DNA from: an uncultured Chthonomonadales bacterium
Lineage (GTDB): Bacteria; Armatimonadota; Chthonomonadetes; Chthonomonadales; CAJBBX01
Direction: 5' to 3'
Length of the DNA stretch: 64,000 nucleotides
Assembly: GCA_938005745.1 (NCBI GenBank)
Contig: CALLMM010000007.1
Coordinates: 62,001-126,000 of the forward strand
Both the position numbers and the translations under genes were made by a program. The notes under the pieces are model-generated. The model had not been told where the DNA came from. It did not search any database and saw only the letters and a list, made by a program, of their open reading frames with translations. How positions within the stretch are numbered: the first letter of the stretch is position 1; every line of letters starts with the position of its first letter. Below are positions 41,355-50,268 of this stretch, in pieces.

Positions 41355-43667
41355 GTGAAGATGATAGACTCGGAAACTGCTCCCCATAATCAGGGCGATG
41401 AGACCGACAAACGCTTGGAAGCGGTGGATTCCGCCTTCGAACAGATCGTGGCGGGTCTGGAAAAAGCCAGACCGCAAGACGACCTGTGCCTGCTTCGCGC
41501 TGCCTACGAGTTCGCGCGCGAAAAACACTGCGGGCAGTTTCGCCGTTCCGGCGAACCCTACATCACCCATCCGGTCGCCGTTGCCGAGATCCTCGCCGGG
41601 ATGGAGATGGATGTCCAGACCCTCGCCGCCGGACTGCTGCACGATGTCGTCGAGGACTCCTCGGTTACCATCGAGGAGCTGAGCCAGCGATTTGGCAGTG
41701 AGATCGCCTCGCTGGTAGACGGCGTCACCAAACTGACAAAAGCCGGAATGGACGAGTTTTCCGGGCACTCCCCCGCCCTCTCTCAGCCGCAATCCCCGCA
41801 GGAGGAAGCCCGCTTCAAGCGTCAGCAGGAGGTGATCAAGAAAGCCTCCAATCTTCGCAAAATCTTTCTGGCGATGGCGAAAGACCTTCGCGTTATGGTC
41901 ATCAAGCTGGCGGACCGCCTGCACAATATGCGGACGCTGGACGCGCAGCCCGAATCCAGCCGCCTGCGTATCTCTGAGGAGACGCTTCGCCTCTACGCCC
42001 CGCTGGCGCACCGGCTCGGCATCTGGCAGTTCAAGTGGGAGCTGGAGGATCTGGCGTTCAAGTACACAGAGCCGGAGAAGTACCGGGAGATCGCCAGCAA
42101 GGTCGCGCAGACCCGCGCCGAACGTCAGGAAGAGGTGCAGGAGGCGATCAAGATTCTTCAGGAGAGGCTGCGAGAGGAGGGAATAGACGCGCAGATCACC
42201 GGACGCTCCAAACACCTCTACAGCATCTACCAGAAGATGCTCAAGCAGGAGCTGGACTTCAACGAGATCTACGATCTGGTCGCGCTGCGGGTCATCGTCC
42301 ATACCCGCAACCAGTGCTATCATGCCCTGGGAGTTGTCAGCGCGCTCTGGGTTCCCATTCCTGGAATGTTCAGCGACTACATCGCCCGTTCCAAGAGCAA
42401 TATGTACCAGTCCCTGCATATCAAGGTGATGGGTCCCCGCTCCAAGCCGCTGGAGGTGCAGATCCGCACCTATGATATGCACCGCACCGCCGAATTTGGC
42501 ATCGCCGCGCACTGGGCATACAAGGAGCAGGGAGAGGGCGGGAGGGCGAGCGATCAGTTTGAGCGGAAGCTCTCCTGGCTACGCCAGCAGCTCTACGACT
42601 GGCAGAACGACTCCCGCGACTCCAGCGAGTTTCTCCGCACGGTCACTGAAGACCTGATCTCCGATCAGGTCTTCGTCTTCACGCCGAAGGGCGACGTGAT
42701 TGACCTGCCTGCCGGCGCAACTCCGATAGACTTCGCCTACCGCATTCACTCCGATGTCGGCAACCACGCCGTCGGGGCAAAGGTGAACGGGAAGATGGTT
42801 CCCCTCTCCTACCGCTTCCGGAACGGCGAAGTGGTGGACATCATCACCCGCCCCAACGGCGCGCCCAGCCGGGACTGGCTCGCACTGGCGAAGACCTCTC
42901 ACGCAAAGAGCAAGATCAAAGCCTACTTCAAACGCCTCATGCACACCGAAAGCGTTCAGCACGGGCGGGAGATACTGGAGCGCGAGCTTGAGCGGCTCAA
43001 TCTGGACACACGAGGTCTGCTGAAAGAGGAGGTGCTTCGCGCCATCGCTCCGCTCTTCAACCTGCCCAATGAGGTGGAGCTGCTGGCGGCGGTAGGACGC
43101 GGAACGGTTCCGACCGGTTCAGTGATCAACAAACTGCGTCCCGATCAGCCCCTCCCGCAAAAGGGAGTGGTAGGCGGACGCGGAAGAGCCGACGACAGCA
43201 AACTGCGTGTCTCCGCGGGGGATGTGGAGAATGTGATGTTCCGCCGCTCCCGTTGCTGTCTGCCCATTCCCGGCGATGAGGTGATCGGCTACATCACGCG
43301 CGGGCGGGGCATGGCGCTGCATCGCAAGGAGTGCCCCAATCTCCGTCACTACGAACTGAATGAGAGAGAGCGGCTGATTCCGGTGGAGTACACCGGCTCC
43401 GATAACCAGGTCTACAGCGTCCTCCTGCTCATTATTGCCGTAGACCGCACTGGACTGATCGCCGATGTCGGCAATATCTTCGGTGAGATGAAGACCTTTA
43501 TCACCAAAATCAACACGCAGTCGCACCGCGACCGAACGGCGACCCTCTTCATCAGCGCGGAGGTGAAGGATGTGGATCACCTGAATCGGCTGTTCCTGGC
43601 GATTCGCCGCCTGCCTGATGTACTGGACATTACCCGCGCGATCGGAGGTCGGGAGAAGCAGCCGTAA
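41355..43667 (+). CDS. Bifunctional (p)ppGpp synthetase/hydrolase (RelA/SpoT family)
   Basis: The enzyme makes and removes the alarmone (p)ppGpp. The 770-aa protein has the full layout. The HD hydrolase includes HPVAVAEILAGMEMDVQTLAAGLLHDVVEDS and LADRLHNMRTL. The synthetase includes ITGRSKHLYSIYQKML and LEVQIRTYDMHRTAEFGIAAHWAYKEQ. TGS follows at about residues 430-490 (VFTPKGDVIDLPAGATPIDFAYRIHS), then a zinc-finger-like CCLPIPGDEVIGYITRGRG region and a C-terminal ACT domain. Both active sites look intact. Start is a GTG or the ATG two codons on. It converges on the glycerophosphodiesterase with 10 nt between. Confidence 0.95.
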   Translation: MKMIDSETAPHNQGDETDKRLEAVDSAFEQIVAGLEKARPQDDLCLLRAAYEFAREKHCGQFRRSGEPYITHPVAVAEILAGMEMDVQTLAAGLLHDVVEDSSVTIEELSQRFGSEIASLVDGVTKLTKAGMDEFSGHSPALSQPQSPQEEARFKRQQEVIKKASNLRKIFLAMAKDLRVMVIKLADRLHNMRTLDAQPESSRLRISEETLRLYAPLAHRLGIWQFKWELEDLAFKYTEPEKYREIASKVAQTRAERQEEVQEAIKILQERLREEGIDAQITGRSKHLYSIYQKMLKQELDFNEIYDLVALRVIVHTRNQCYHALGVVSALWVPIPGMFSDYIARSKSNMYQSLHIKVMGPRSKPLEVQIRTYDMHRTAEFGIAAHWAYKEQGEGGRASDQFERKLSWLRQQLYDWQNDSRDSSEFLRTVTEDLISDQVFVFTPKGDVIDLPAGATPIDFAYRIHSDVGNHAVGAKVNGKMVPLSYRFRNGEVVDIITRPNGAPSRDWLALAKTSHAKSKIKAYFKRLMHTESVQHGREILERELERLNLDTRGLLKEEVLRAIAPLFNLPNEVELLAAVGRGTVPTGSVINKLRPDQPLPQKGVVGGRGRADDSKLRVSAGDVENVMFRRSRCCLPIPGDEVIGYITRGRGMALHRKECPNLRHYELNERERLIPVEYTGSDNQVYSVLLLIIAVDRTGLIADVGNIFGEMKTFITKINTQSHRDRTATLFISAEVKDVDHLNRLFLAIRRLPDVLDITRAIGGREKQP

Positions 43668-43677
43668 CCCGCAGCTT

Positions 43678-44517
43678 CTACGGCTTGGGTGCCGGTCTCC
43701 ACTCTCTCTCCTTCAGCACGGCGATCAGGCGGTCGGGATAGTCGGTCTGAATCCCGTCTACTCCCATCTCAAGGGCGCGCCGGAAGCCAGCAGGGTGGTC
43801 GTTCAGCCCCAGATTATCCACGTAGACCTTTACTCCGGCAGCGTGCGCCTCGTCCACCATCTCCTTCGTCCACTGCACCAAATTGCCGTCCAGTACCTCC
43901 GCGGGCAGTATTTTCAGAAAGTTGAGGATGCCTCCCGGCTTTCTTGCCTCACGGGGCGGAGAGGGCATGACCGGGATATGCGGCGCGACACGTTTCCACT
44001 CCCGAAGCTCCTCCACACCGTCATAGATAATCACCTGCCTCTCCATGCCGTGCGCGCGTATCTCCGCGAGCACCTGCGACACAGCGGCGTCCTTGACATC
44101 CACATAGAGATTTACCCTGCCGCGGCAGACCTCCAGCGTCTCCGCGAAGGTCGGAACCCGCTCACCGGAAAAGCGGTGATGGAACCTGACGCCCGCATCC
44201 AGACGGCGTATCTCCTCCAGTGAAAGGCTTCGCACCTCGCCCGCGCCGTCTGTGGTGCGGTCTACCCGGCTGTCGTGCATCAGAACCAGCGCGCCGTCGC
44301 GGGTCGTGCGGACATCCACCTCCACATAGTCCGCTCCCAGACGAATGGCGTTCCGAAACGCCGCGAGCGTGTTCTCGGGAGCCAGCGACGCGCCGCCGCG
44401 ATGGGCGATCACCGCGACGGGATGCTTCAGGGCAGGCAGAGGAGCCGGACGCTGAGGACCCCATCCAGACGCTCCCAGGGTCAGCACCAGAATGCACTGA
44501 AGGGCGATCTTCATCAT
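43678..44517 (-). CDS. Secreted glycerophosphodiester phosphodiesterase
   Basis: The 279-aa protein has a signal peptide (ALQCILVLTLGASGWG) and the GDPD start PVAVIAHRGGASLAPENTLAAFRNAIRLGADYVEVDV ... GALVLMHDSRVDRTTDG, with the two catalytic His (HRG and MHD) and the Glu/Asp metal ligands. The rest of the TIM barrel ends in GVDGIQTDYPDRL. It hydrolyses glycerophosphodiesters to glycerol-3-phosphate and an alcohol in the periplasm. The genome position, convergent with rel, tells little about regulation. Confidence 0.93.
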   Translation of the reverse strand: MMKIALQCILVLTLGASGWGPQRPAPLPALKHPVAVIAHRGGASLAPENTLAAFRNAIRLGADYVEVDVRTTRDGALVLMHDSRVDRTTDGAGEVRSLSLEEIRRLDAGVRFHHRFSGERVPTFAETLEVCRGRVNLYVDVKDAAVSQVLAEIRAHGMERQVIIYDGVEELREWKRVAPHIPVMPSPPREARKPGGILNFLKILPAEVLDGNLVQWTKEMVDEAHAAGVKVYVDNLGLNDHPAGFRRALEMGVDGIQTDYPDRLIAVLKEREWRPAPKP

Positions 44518-44583
44518 GTCCTTTCCAAATCAGGCAGCCCGCGCCTTTCATCGCAGGAGATGCCAGCATTGAGAGAGAGAAGA

Positions 44584-44613
44584 GACAGCGATAGACTTCC
44601 GCCTATCGCTGTC
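44584..44613 (-). terminator. Terminator after the sugar ABC genes; also a copy of a dispersed palindrome
   Basis: GACAGCGATAG and CTATCGCTGTC make a perfect 11-bp stem with an 8-nt loop, followed on the minus strand by TCTTCTCTCTCTC. Twenty-three of 28 bases match the palindrome at 62664-62691, so it may be both a terminator and a member of a repeat family. Confidence 0.75.
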
Positions 44614-44651
44614 CGAACAGTACAGATTGAAGCGAACGTCCGGGACTGCAG

Positions 44652-45638
44652 CTACAGCGTCTCGCCGCCCGCCTCGACATTCTCTTTCGTGTACAGCTTC
44701 GTGCCGAGCGTGATACTCTTCTCGACCCTCTCCCCTTTGAGGATCTTCAGGGCATTTTCGATCGCCTCTTTCCCGCCGGTCGGGTACTCAAAGGTGGCGG
44801 ACAGCACGCCGTCCTTCACATAGCGGACTCCCTCATGCGGCAGTGCGTCTATCCCGATGAACTTGATCTGCTTCTCTCGCCCCTTGCCCTCCTGACGTGC
44901 CGCCATGTACGCCCCGTGCGCGCTGGGGTCGTTGTGCGCGTAGACGGCGTCAATCTTCGGGAAGCGGGAGAGCGCGGACTTCATCTCGCGCTGAGCATTC
45001 GGCTCAAGCCACTGGCAGTCGGCATCAAAAATAATCTTGATCTGCGATCCGGCGATGCCCTCCATGAAGCCCTTGTGCCGCTCCTGTCCCGGCGTCGAGG
45101 TCATCAGCCCCTTCAACTCTACCACATCGCCTTTTCCGCCGAGAACCTTTACCAGATACTTGCCGGCTTCCCTGCCGATCTTGACGTTATCCGCGCCGAT
45201 GAACTGCGTGTAGTTGTCGCTCTCGATTTTGCGATCCAGCACGATCACGGGTATGCCCGCCTGCATTGCCTCCTCCACCGGTCGGGTGAGCGGACGCGCC
45301 TCCTTCGGGCTGATAATGATCAGGTCTACCTTCTGCTGGATGAACTCGCGCACCTGGCTCTGCTGCATTTCAGAGCGGTTCTGCGCATCCCGGAAGATCA
45401 TCTCGATATTGGGATGCTGTTTCACAGCCTCCTCGATATCCTTGTTCATCTGGACGCGCCACGGTTCGCCCAGATTACACTGCGACATTCCGATGACATA
45501 TCTCTTTTCAGGCTGCCCGCCCGTCGCGCCGGAAGAGGCGTTCGTCCCCGTTTCACCCGTCTTCTCCGGCTCTTTCGGACTGCTGCACCCGGCGAGAGTC
45601 ACGGCGCACAGCGCCAACACGAGCGCCCATCTACTCAT
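44652..45638 (-). CDS. Sugar ABC transporter substrate-binding lipoprotein (RbsB-like)
   Basis: The 328-aa protein starts with a lipobox (VTLAGCSS) and a short linker, then folds as a cluster B periplasmic binding protein: KRYVIGMSQCNLGEPWRVQMNKDIEEAVKQHP, DLIIISPKEARPLTRPVEEAMQAGIPVIVLDRKIES, KVLGGKGDVVELKGL, DAVYAHNDPSAHGAYMAARQ and GIDALPHEGVRYVKDGVLSATFEYP. It captures a sugar (pentose or hexose) for import. The permease is 2 nt upstream. GH127 lies two genes further up, suggesting an arabinose-like substrate; this is inference. Confidence 0.9.
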   Translation of the reverse strand: MSRWALVLALCAVTLAGCSSPKEPEKTGETGTNASSGATGGQPEKRYVIGMSQCNLGEPWRVQMNKDIEEAVKQHPNIEMIFRDAQNRSEMQQSQVREFIQQKVDLIIISPKEARPLTRPVEEAMQAGIPVIVLDRKIESDNYTQFIGADNVKIGREAGKYLVKVLGGKGDVVELKGLMTSTPGQERHKGFMEGIAGSQIKIIFDADCQWLEPNAQREMKSALSRFPKIDAVYAHNDPSAHGAYMAARQEGKGREKQIKFIGIDALPHEGVRYVKDGVLSATFEYPTGGKEAIENALKILKGERVEKSITLGTKLYTKENVEAGGETL

Positions 45639-45640
45639 GG

Positions 45641-46684
45641 CTATCCCCTTTTCCTCTGTTGTATCAGTACCGCCGCGACGATGATTGCGGCTTGAATGAT
45701 CATGCGGGGAGCGATCGGCACGGCGTTAAGGCTGAGGATCTTATTTATGTAGGCGACTATCAGCACGCCGACCAGCGTCAGCATCATCCCCCCGCGTCCG
45801 CCGACCAGACTGGTTCCCCCGATCACAACCGCCGCGATGGCGTCCAGTTCAAACCCGAAACCCGCCTCCGGATCGCCGATGTCCTGCCGGCAGGCGTTGA
45901 TGACGCCTGCCAGCGCGGCAAACATGGCGCACAGCGCATAGGTGACGATCTTCGTCTGCGCGACGGGTATTCCCGCCAGACGCGCCGCCTCCTCGTTGCC
46001 CCCGATGGCGTAGAGCCTGCGTCCGTAGCCGCTCCTGCGAACCACCACCGCCATTGCCAGAATGCAGACCAGAAAGAGAACCGTCGAGGGCTGGACGCCG
46101 ACGCCTGGCAGCGACTGCGTCATCCAGACAAAGAAGCCAGGCGTATCGTCCTTGAGGGCGTACCAGGGCTGAGCGGCGGGCTGCACTTTGATGCCCCCGG
46201 AGATCAGTTTCGCCACGCCTCGCGCCGCCGTCATCATGGCGAGCGTCGCCACAAAGGGCTGCAGGCGGAGCTTCGCGATCAGCACGCCGTTACAGGCTCC
46301 GGCTGCCAGTCCCGCCAGCATCACCGCCAGAATCGCCGCCGGGATGCTCCATCCGTAGCCGATGGTCAGCAGCGCAAACAGTGTCGCGCACAGCCCGAGC
46401 ACGGAACTGACCGACAGGTCTATGCCACCGGAGAGGATCACCAGCGTCATGCCGGTCGCCAGCAAGCCGTACTCGCTGTACTCGTAGAGAATGTCGAGCT
46501 GCGTGCGCCCGGAGAGAAAGATCGGCAGACCGGTGTCGCGGGCGCGGGGCGTGTAGAGGCATCCCAGAATGAAGACCGCCGCCAGAGCCACGAAGCCGCG
46601 ATAGTTGTTGATCCAGTGTATCGCGCGAATCAGTCTCCTCGATGAGTCCTGCGGCTCCTCCCCCTCACGTCTCCCTGATTGCAT
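45641..46684 (-). CDS. Sugar ABC transporter permease (RbsC-like)
   Basis: The 347-aa protein has about eight to ten hydrophobic helices and the family motif GGIDLSVSSVLGL. NGVLIAKLRLQPFVATLAMMTAARGVAKLISGG and the ATPase-contact EEAARLAGIPV are also present, as in RbsC/AraH permeases, which take up monosaccharides. No ATP-binding subunit (RbsA) is encoded beside it or anywhere in the window; it would have to be supplied from elsewhere. The binding-protein start is 2 nt after its stop. Confidence 0.88.
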   Translation of the reverse strand: MQSGRREGEEPQDSSRRLIRAIHWINNYRGFVALAAVFILGCLYTPRARDTGLPIFLSGRTQLDILYEYSEYGLLATGMTLVILSGGIDLSVSSVLGLCATLFALLTIGYGWSIPAAILAVMLAGLAAGACNGVLIAKLRLQPFVATLAMMTAARGVAKLISGGIKVQPAAQPWYALKDDTPGFFVWMTQSLPGVGVQPSTVLFLVCILAMAVVVRRSGYGRRLYAIGGNEEAARLAGIPVAQTKIVTYALCAMFAALAGVINACRQDIGDPEAGFGFELDAIAAVVIGGTSLVGGRGGMMLTLVGVLIVAYINKILSLNAVPIAPRMIIQAAIIVAAVLIQQRKRG

Positions 46685-46773
46685 TTCGCTCCCCGATCAT
46701 GCATCCTGACGCCGATCTTTCGTTCGCTCCTGCCCCGGAGTTCTCCTGCTGCGCGTCGGAAACAGCCGACGGA

Positions 46774-47778
46774 TCAGTTCTGCGCCGCCTTTGCCGCATA
46801 CTCGCGCAGCAGCCGCAGGTAGAGCCGGTAGTCCTCCATCGAGACGGCAGGCGGGGTCTGATGATCTACCGAGGGGATGAATCCGCCAGAACGCATCACC
46901 GGAAGCAGCCGCTCAAACTCACGGCGCATCGCCTCCTCCCCGCAGTGCATCACCGTCTTGTCGAACCCGCCGATCATCCGCCACTGCGGATGCCTGTCGC
47001 GCAGTCGCGCCACATCCACCCCCGCCATCCGCTCCAGAGGAAGAATCCCCTCCAGCCCCACGCTCTCGAGCCAGGGAATCAACGGCTCCACATCACCGTC
47101 GCTGTCCACCATCGCGACGATACCACGCTCTCGCAGCTTCGGAACGATCTGACGGTAGTACGGGGCAAGAGAGGCACAGAAGAGCGAGCGAGAGAGCATC
47201 GGACCGTGATTGTAGGACATATCCTCGCCGAAGGTCATGAAATCGGGTGTGCAGACTTCACAGAACGCCTCCAGACATCGGTTGAGATAGTCCGTCTGAT
47301 CCTGATTGATCCGGTGCATCAGGTCCGGCTGATCGTAGAAGGCGTACAGATGCGGCTCGATCCCCAGCAGGACGCGGGGCCACCAGAAGAAGCCGCTGAA
47401 GGTGATCCAGATGACCGCCTCGCCCGCCTGCTGCTCCTGCGCCCGCCGCCGCCACAGATCCCGGTCGAACGGGACGGGATCGGGGTAGAGATAGGGACGC
47501 AGCGCGTCGTAGTCGCGTTCGCTCTCTATCCAGTGATCCGCGTATCGGGAGGGAGGGGTATCGTCGCGCATCTGTCCGAACCAGAGTTGATAGTCTACAT
47601 CCAGTCCGAAGTATCGCTTGATCCCCTCCTTGTCGAGGTGTTCGGGAAGCCCCTCGCCATGCCAGCGCTGTATGGTCAGATGCCACCAGGTCGCCCACTC
47701 GATCACCGGGAGCCTGTCGGCGGGCATCTCGCCGTGCAGAGCCTTCACAAATCGCGATCGGACCGTCTCTGCGCTCAT
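46774..47778 (-). CDS. Uroporphyrinogen decarboxylase-like (URO-D fold) protein
   Basis: I start at an internal ATG (334 aa) whose first 4 nt overlap the GH127 stop, with GGGAGGG upstream; the longer frame would run into GH127. The sequence (MSAETVRSRFVKALHGEMPADRLPVIEWATWW, FMTFGEDMSYNHGPMLSRSLFCASLAPYYRQIVPKLRERG, VMHCGEEAMRREFERLLPVM) resembles URO-D-family proteins found in carbohydrate operons of Armatimonadota-like bacteria. The enzyme family also includes methylcobamide:CoM transferases. The HexH/Cys zinc-binding triad of methyltransferases is hard to place, so whether it is an active decarboxylase, methyltransferase or a repurposed barrel is open. It follows GH127 with translational coupling. 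Confidence 0.7.
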   Translation of the reverse strand: MSAETVRSRFVKALHGEMPADRLPVIEWATWWHLTIQRWHGEGLPEHLDKEGIKRYFGLDVDYQLWFGQMRDDTPPSRYADHWIESERDYDALRPYLYPDPVPFDRDLWRRRAQEQQAGEAVIWITFSGFFWWPRVLLGIEPHLYAFYDQPDLMHRINQDQTDYLNRCLEAFCEVCTPDFMTFGEDMSYNHGPMLSRSLFCASLAPYYRQIVPKLRERGIVAMVDSDGDVEPLIPWLESVGLEGILPLERMAGVDVARLRDRHPQWRMIGGFDKTVMHCGEEAMRREFERLLPVMRSGGFIPSVDHQTPPAVSMEDYRLYLRLLREYAAKAAQN

Positions 47779-50258
47779 GGCTGCCCTCCCACCCTCCAGC
47801 GCAGCAAACCGCCGGAAAAACCGGGGCGAAGCTCCGCTTCGAGGCGCAGGCGGGTCGTCTCCACCGTCTGGAAAGTGACACGATTCACCTGATCTTTGCG
47901 GACGCCGTACTCTCCAGCGCCCGCAACCGACTGCCATCCCTTCCCATCCCACCAGAGAAGCCTCCAGCTTTGCGGGACCCGACAGTGCCCGCCGATCGCC
48001 TCATCGTCAAACCAGTAGACCTCGCACCAGGAGAGGCGTCGGGGTTTGGAGAATTCGTACTGCACCCACTCTACCGTTCCGAGATGATCCCACCAGGTGA
48101 AACGGGGAATGGACTGGTCGGAGGAGGAGGCCGGTTGCAGGTTGCCGTTCAGCATCTGAAGCGTGTCGGAGGCGTTGACGTGCGAGGCGGCAGCGGTTAC
48201 CGTTCCGCCCGCCTCCCACTCCCTCGCATCCGTCCCCTCTCCGATTCGGGGGAAGGCAGAGACACGCAGACGCGCGCAGCCCATCGGGATCAGCACAATA
48301 TCCTCCGCTGGTTGATCAGATCGTACCGGACTCTGCTGAACCTCCTCGATCAAGCCGTTGGACTCCAGCGTCCATTGCGGAATACGCTTTCCTTTCGCCC
48401 GGATCTGAATCGGCGCATTCTCCAGTGTGAAGGGCTGTGCGGGCAGCGGTCTCTCGGACAGCACGACCTCAAACGATCTCTCCGGGTTCTGCACATCCAC
48501 GATCAGACCATAGTTCCAGGGGGTTGTCGGAAAGACCTCGCTTGCCGCCCACTTCTCCCCGGGGTTATAGACGCTCCACCGCTCCCCGATCCGCAGCGAA
48601 TAGGTCAGCGGGCCGCGCGAAACCGAGACCGAGCCGCGATTCTTCTCCCAGACCTTGACGGTGATCTTCATCGGAAGCGCCAGCGTAACGCGGTCTCCTG
48701 TCCGCCAGGCGCGTTGTATGCGGATCCATCCCTTCGCCGGAGAGGGAACGGGAAACGATCTTCCGTTGATGCGTACTCGGGGCGAATCGCACCAGCCGGG
48801 AACACGCAGATAGAGCGGGAAGCTGACAGTAACCGGCGTCGTGATCCTGAACTCCGCCGTCTCCCGAAATGGGTAGTCGGTCATCTCCTCAATGGTTACC
48901 GACGCGCCGTCACCGACGTTCCCGCGGACGGTCCCGGACGCATAGAGCGTCGCTGCCAGACCGTTATCGGGGGTCGCCATCCAGAGATATTGCGCGTAGT
49001 AGGGCCATCCGAACGCCACGTTATGCTGGCAGCAGCGATACTGCTCGAAGGGGCTGTAGGAGAACATATCGCCGCCGTTCTGGATCATTGGGGACTTGCT
49101 CTGGCGATCCAGCTGCACCTGATTGGGCGCGGTCAGATAGTGAAGCGCCTTCAGGTCGGGCGTCATCGCGGCGGGCAGGGAGTTGAAGGCGACCTCCTCG
49201 CAGCGATCCGCCCAGACGGGATCTCCGGTGATGCCCAGCAGCATCTCGTGGCTGTACATCATCTCGACCATCGCGCAGGTCTCTGCGCCTTGCCTGGGAC
49301 CGAAGTAGCCCGGACGCGCGTTCTCGTCCGCGCCGAACATCCCTCCGGGAACCTGTCCGTACTGCTCCCGGATGGCGGCGTAGTTGCGCTCCGCCGCCCT
49401 CAGATAGCGAACATCGCGCGCCAGCAGATAGTACTGTGCCGGTTCGCGAAAGCCCTGCGCCAGATTGACGCCGTGCCAGGTCGGAATGCCGCCCGCCCAG
49501 TCGGCGGTGCGCTCATGGTTGATCCGCGCCAGAGAGAGCAGCCACGACTCGCCCGTGCGATTATAGAGCCAGTAGAGGATATCGAGAGTGTCGCCGCCGC
49601 GCCACTTCTGCCAGCTTCCGGGAAGAATTCTCTCCAGCGGTAGGGTGTTCATCCACTGAAAGTAGCGTCTCATCAGCGCAAGCACGCGGCGGTCTCCGGT
49701 CGCCTCATAGTGGGAGCGCAGGACATGGAGCGCGAGCATATTGGGCCACAGGTCCGGCGTTTCACGGTTCGATTCCGGTCCGAAGTATCCGTCCGACCGC
49801 TGGCTGGAGAGGATGCCCTCGATCCAGCACTTCGCCTCTGCCTGTATCCGCGCATCCTGCAGAACATAGCCCAGATCCACGTAGCCTTTCAGCCAGTAGG
49901 GAAGCTCCTCCCAGCCATGTTCGCCCTGTCCGTTCCTGCTGACCCAGGCATTCCCCTCAAACTTCGCCCAGCGGCTCACCTCCGGCAGACGCCCGGTCAT
50001 GCCGTCCGCCATCAGTAGAAGCTGCTGGCGGAGCCAGCCCTGCGGACGAATGCTGCCGAGCGGTAGTTTGATAAGGGGAGAGGGCTGCAGAGGGGTGCGA
50101 TTGCCGGTGTAGAAACTGTTTTTTCGGGTCGTCGAGGGGGCGGGAACGACCGTAATGGTTGTCCGGGTCTGCGCCGGAACGGACGCGCTGCCGATCATGG
50201 CTCCCGCCAGAACCAGCAGCGCGATAGAGAGGTGAATATATCGTCCATTGGGTCGCAT
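47775..50258 (-). CDS. GH127 beta-L-arabinofuranosidase-like glycoside hydrolase (secreted)
   Basis: The 827-aa protein begins with a signal peptide (IALLVLAGAMIGSASVPAQ). It then shows PLGSIRPQGWLRQQLLLMADGMTG (N-terminal), the (alpha/alpha)6 barrel, and the zinc/cysteine site of this family: GAETCAMVEMMYS (Glu and Cys ligands) and RCCQHNVAFGWP (paired Cys, one being the nucleophile). A beta-sandwich region and a C-terminal discoidin-like domain (YWFDDEAIGGHCRVPQSWRLLWWDGKGW) follow. The family removes terminal L-arabinofuranose from plant or algal glycans. It is co-transcribed with the UroD-like protein and the sugar transporter, so the released sugar is probably imported. Confidence 0.88.
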   Translation of the reverse strand: MRPNGRYIHLSIALLVLAGAMIGSASVPAQTRTTITVVPAPSTTRKNSFYTGNRTPLQPSPLIKLPLGSIRPQGWLRQQLLLMADGMTGRLPEVSRWAKFEGNAWVSRNGQGEHGWEELPYWLKGYVDLGYVLQDARIQAEAKCWIEGILSSQRSDGYFGPESNRETPDLWPNMLALHVLRSHYEATGDRRVLALMRRYFQWMNTLPLERILPGSWQKWRGGDTLDILYWLYNRTGESWLLSLARINHERTADWAGGIPTWHGVNLAQGFREPAQYYLLARDVRYLRAAERNYAAIREQYGQVPGGMFGADENARPGYFGPRQGAETCAMVEMMYSHEMLLGITGDPVWADRCEEVAFNSLPAAMTPDLKALHYLTAPNQVQLDRQSKSPMIQNGGDMFSYSPFEQYRCCQHNVAFGWPYYAQYLWMATPDNGLAATLYASGTVRGNVGDGASVTIEEMTDYPFRETAEFRITTPVTVSFPLYLRVPGWCDSPRVRINGRSFPVPSPAKGWIRIQRAWRTGDRVTLALPMKITVKVWEKNRGSVSVSRGPLTYSLRIGERWSVYNPGEKWAASEVFPTTPWNYGLIVDVQNPERSFEVVLSERPLPAQPFTLENAPIQIRAKGKRIPQWTLESNGLIEEVQQSPVRSDQPAEDIVLIPMGCARLRVSAFPRIGEGTDAREWEAGGTVTAAASHVNASDTLQMLNGNLQPASSSDQSIPRFTWWDHLGTVEWVQYEFSKPRRLSWCEVYWFDDEAIGGHCRVPQSWRLLWWDGKGWQSVAGAGEYGVRKDQVNRVTFQTVETTRLRLEAELRPGFSGGLLRWRVGGQP

Positions 50259-50268
50259 GGTTTCACAT

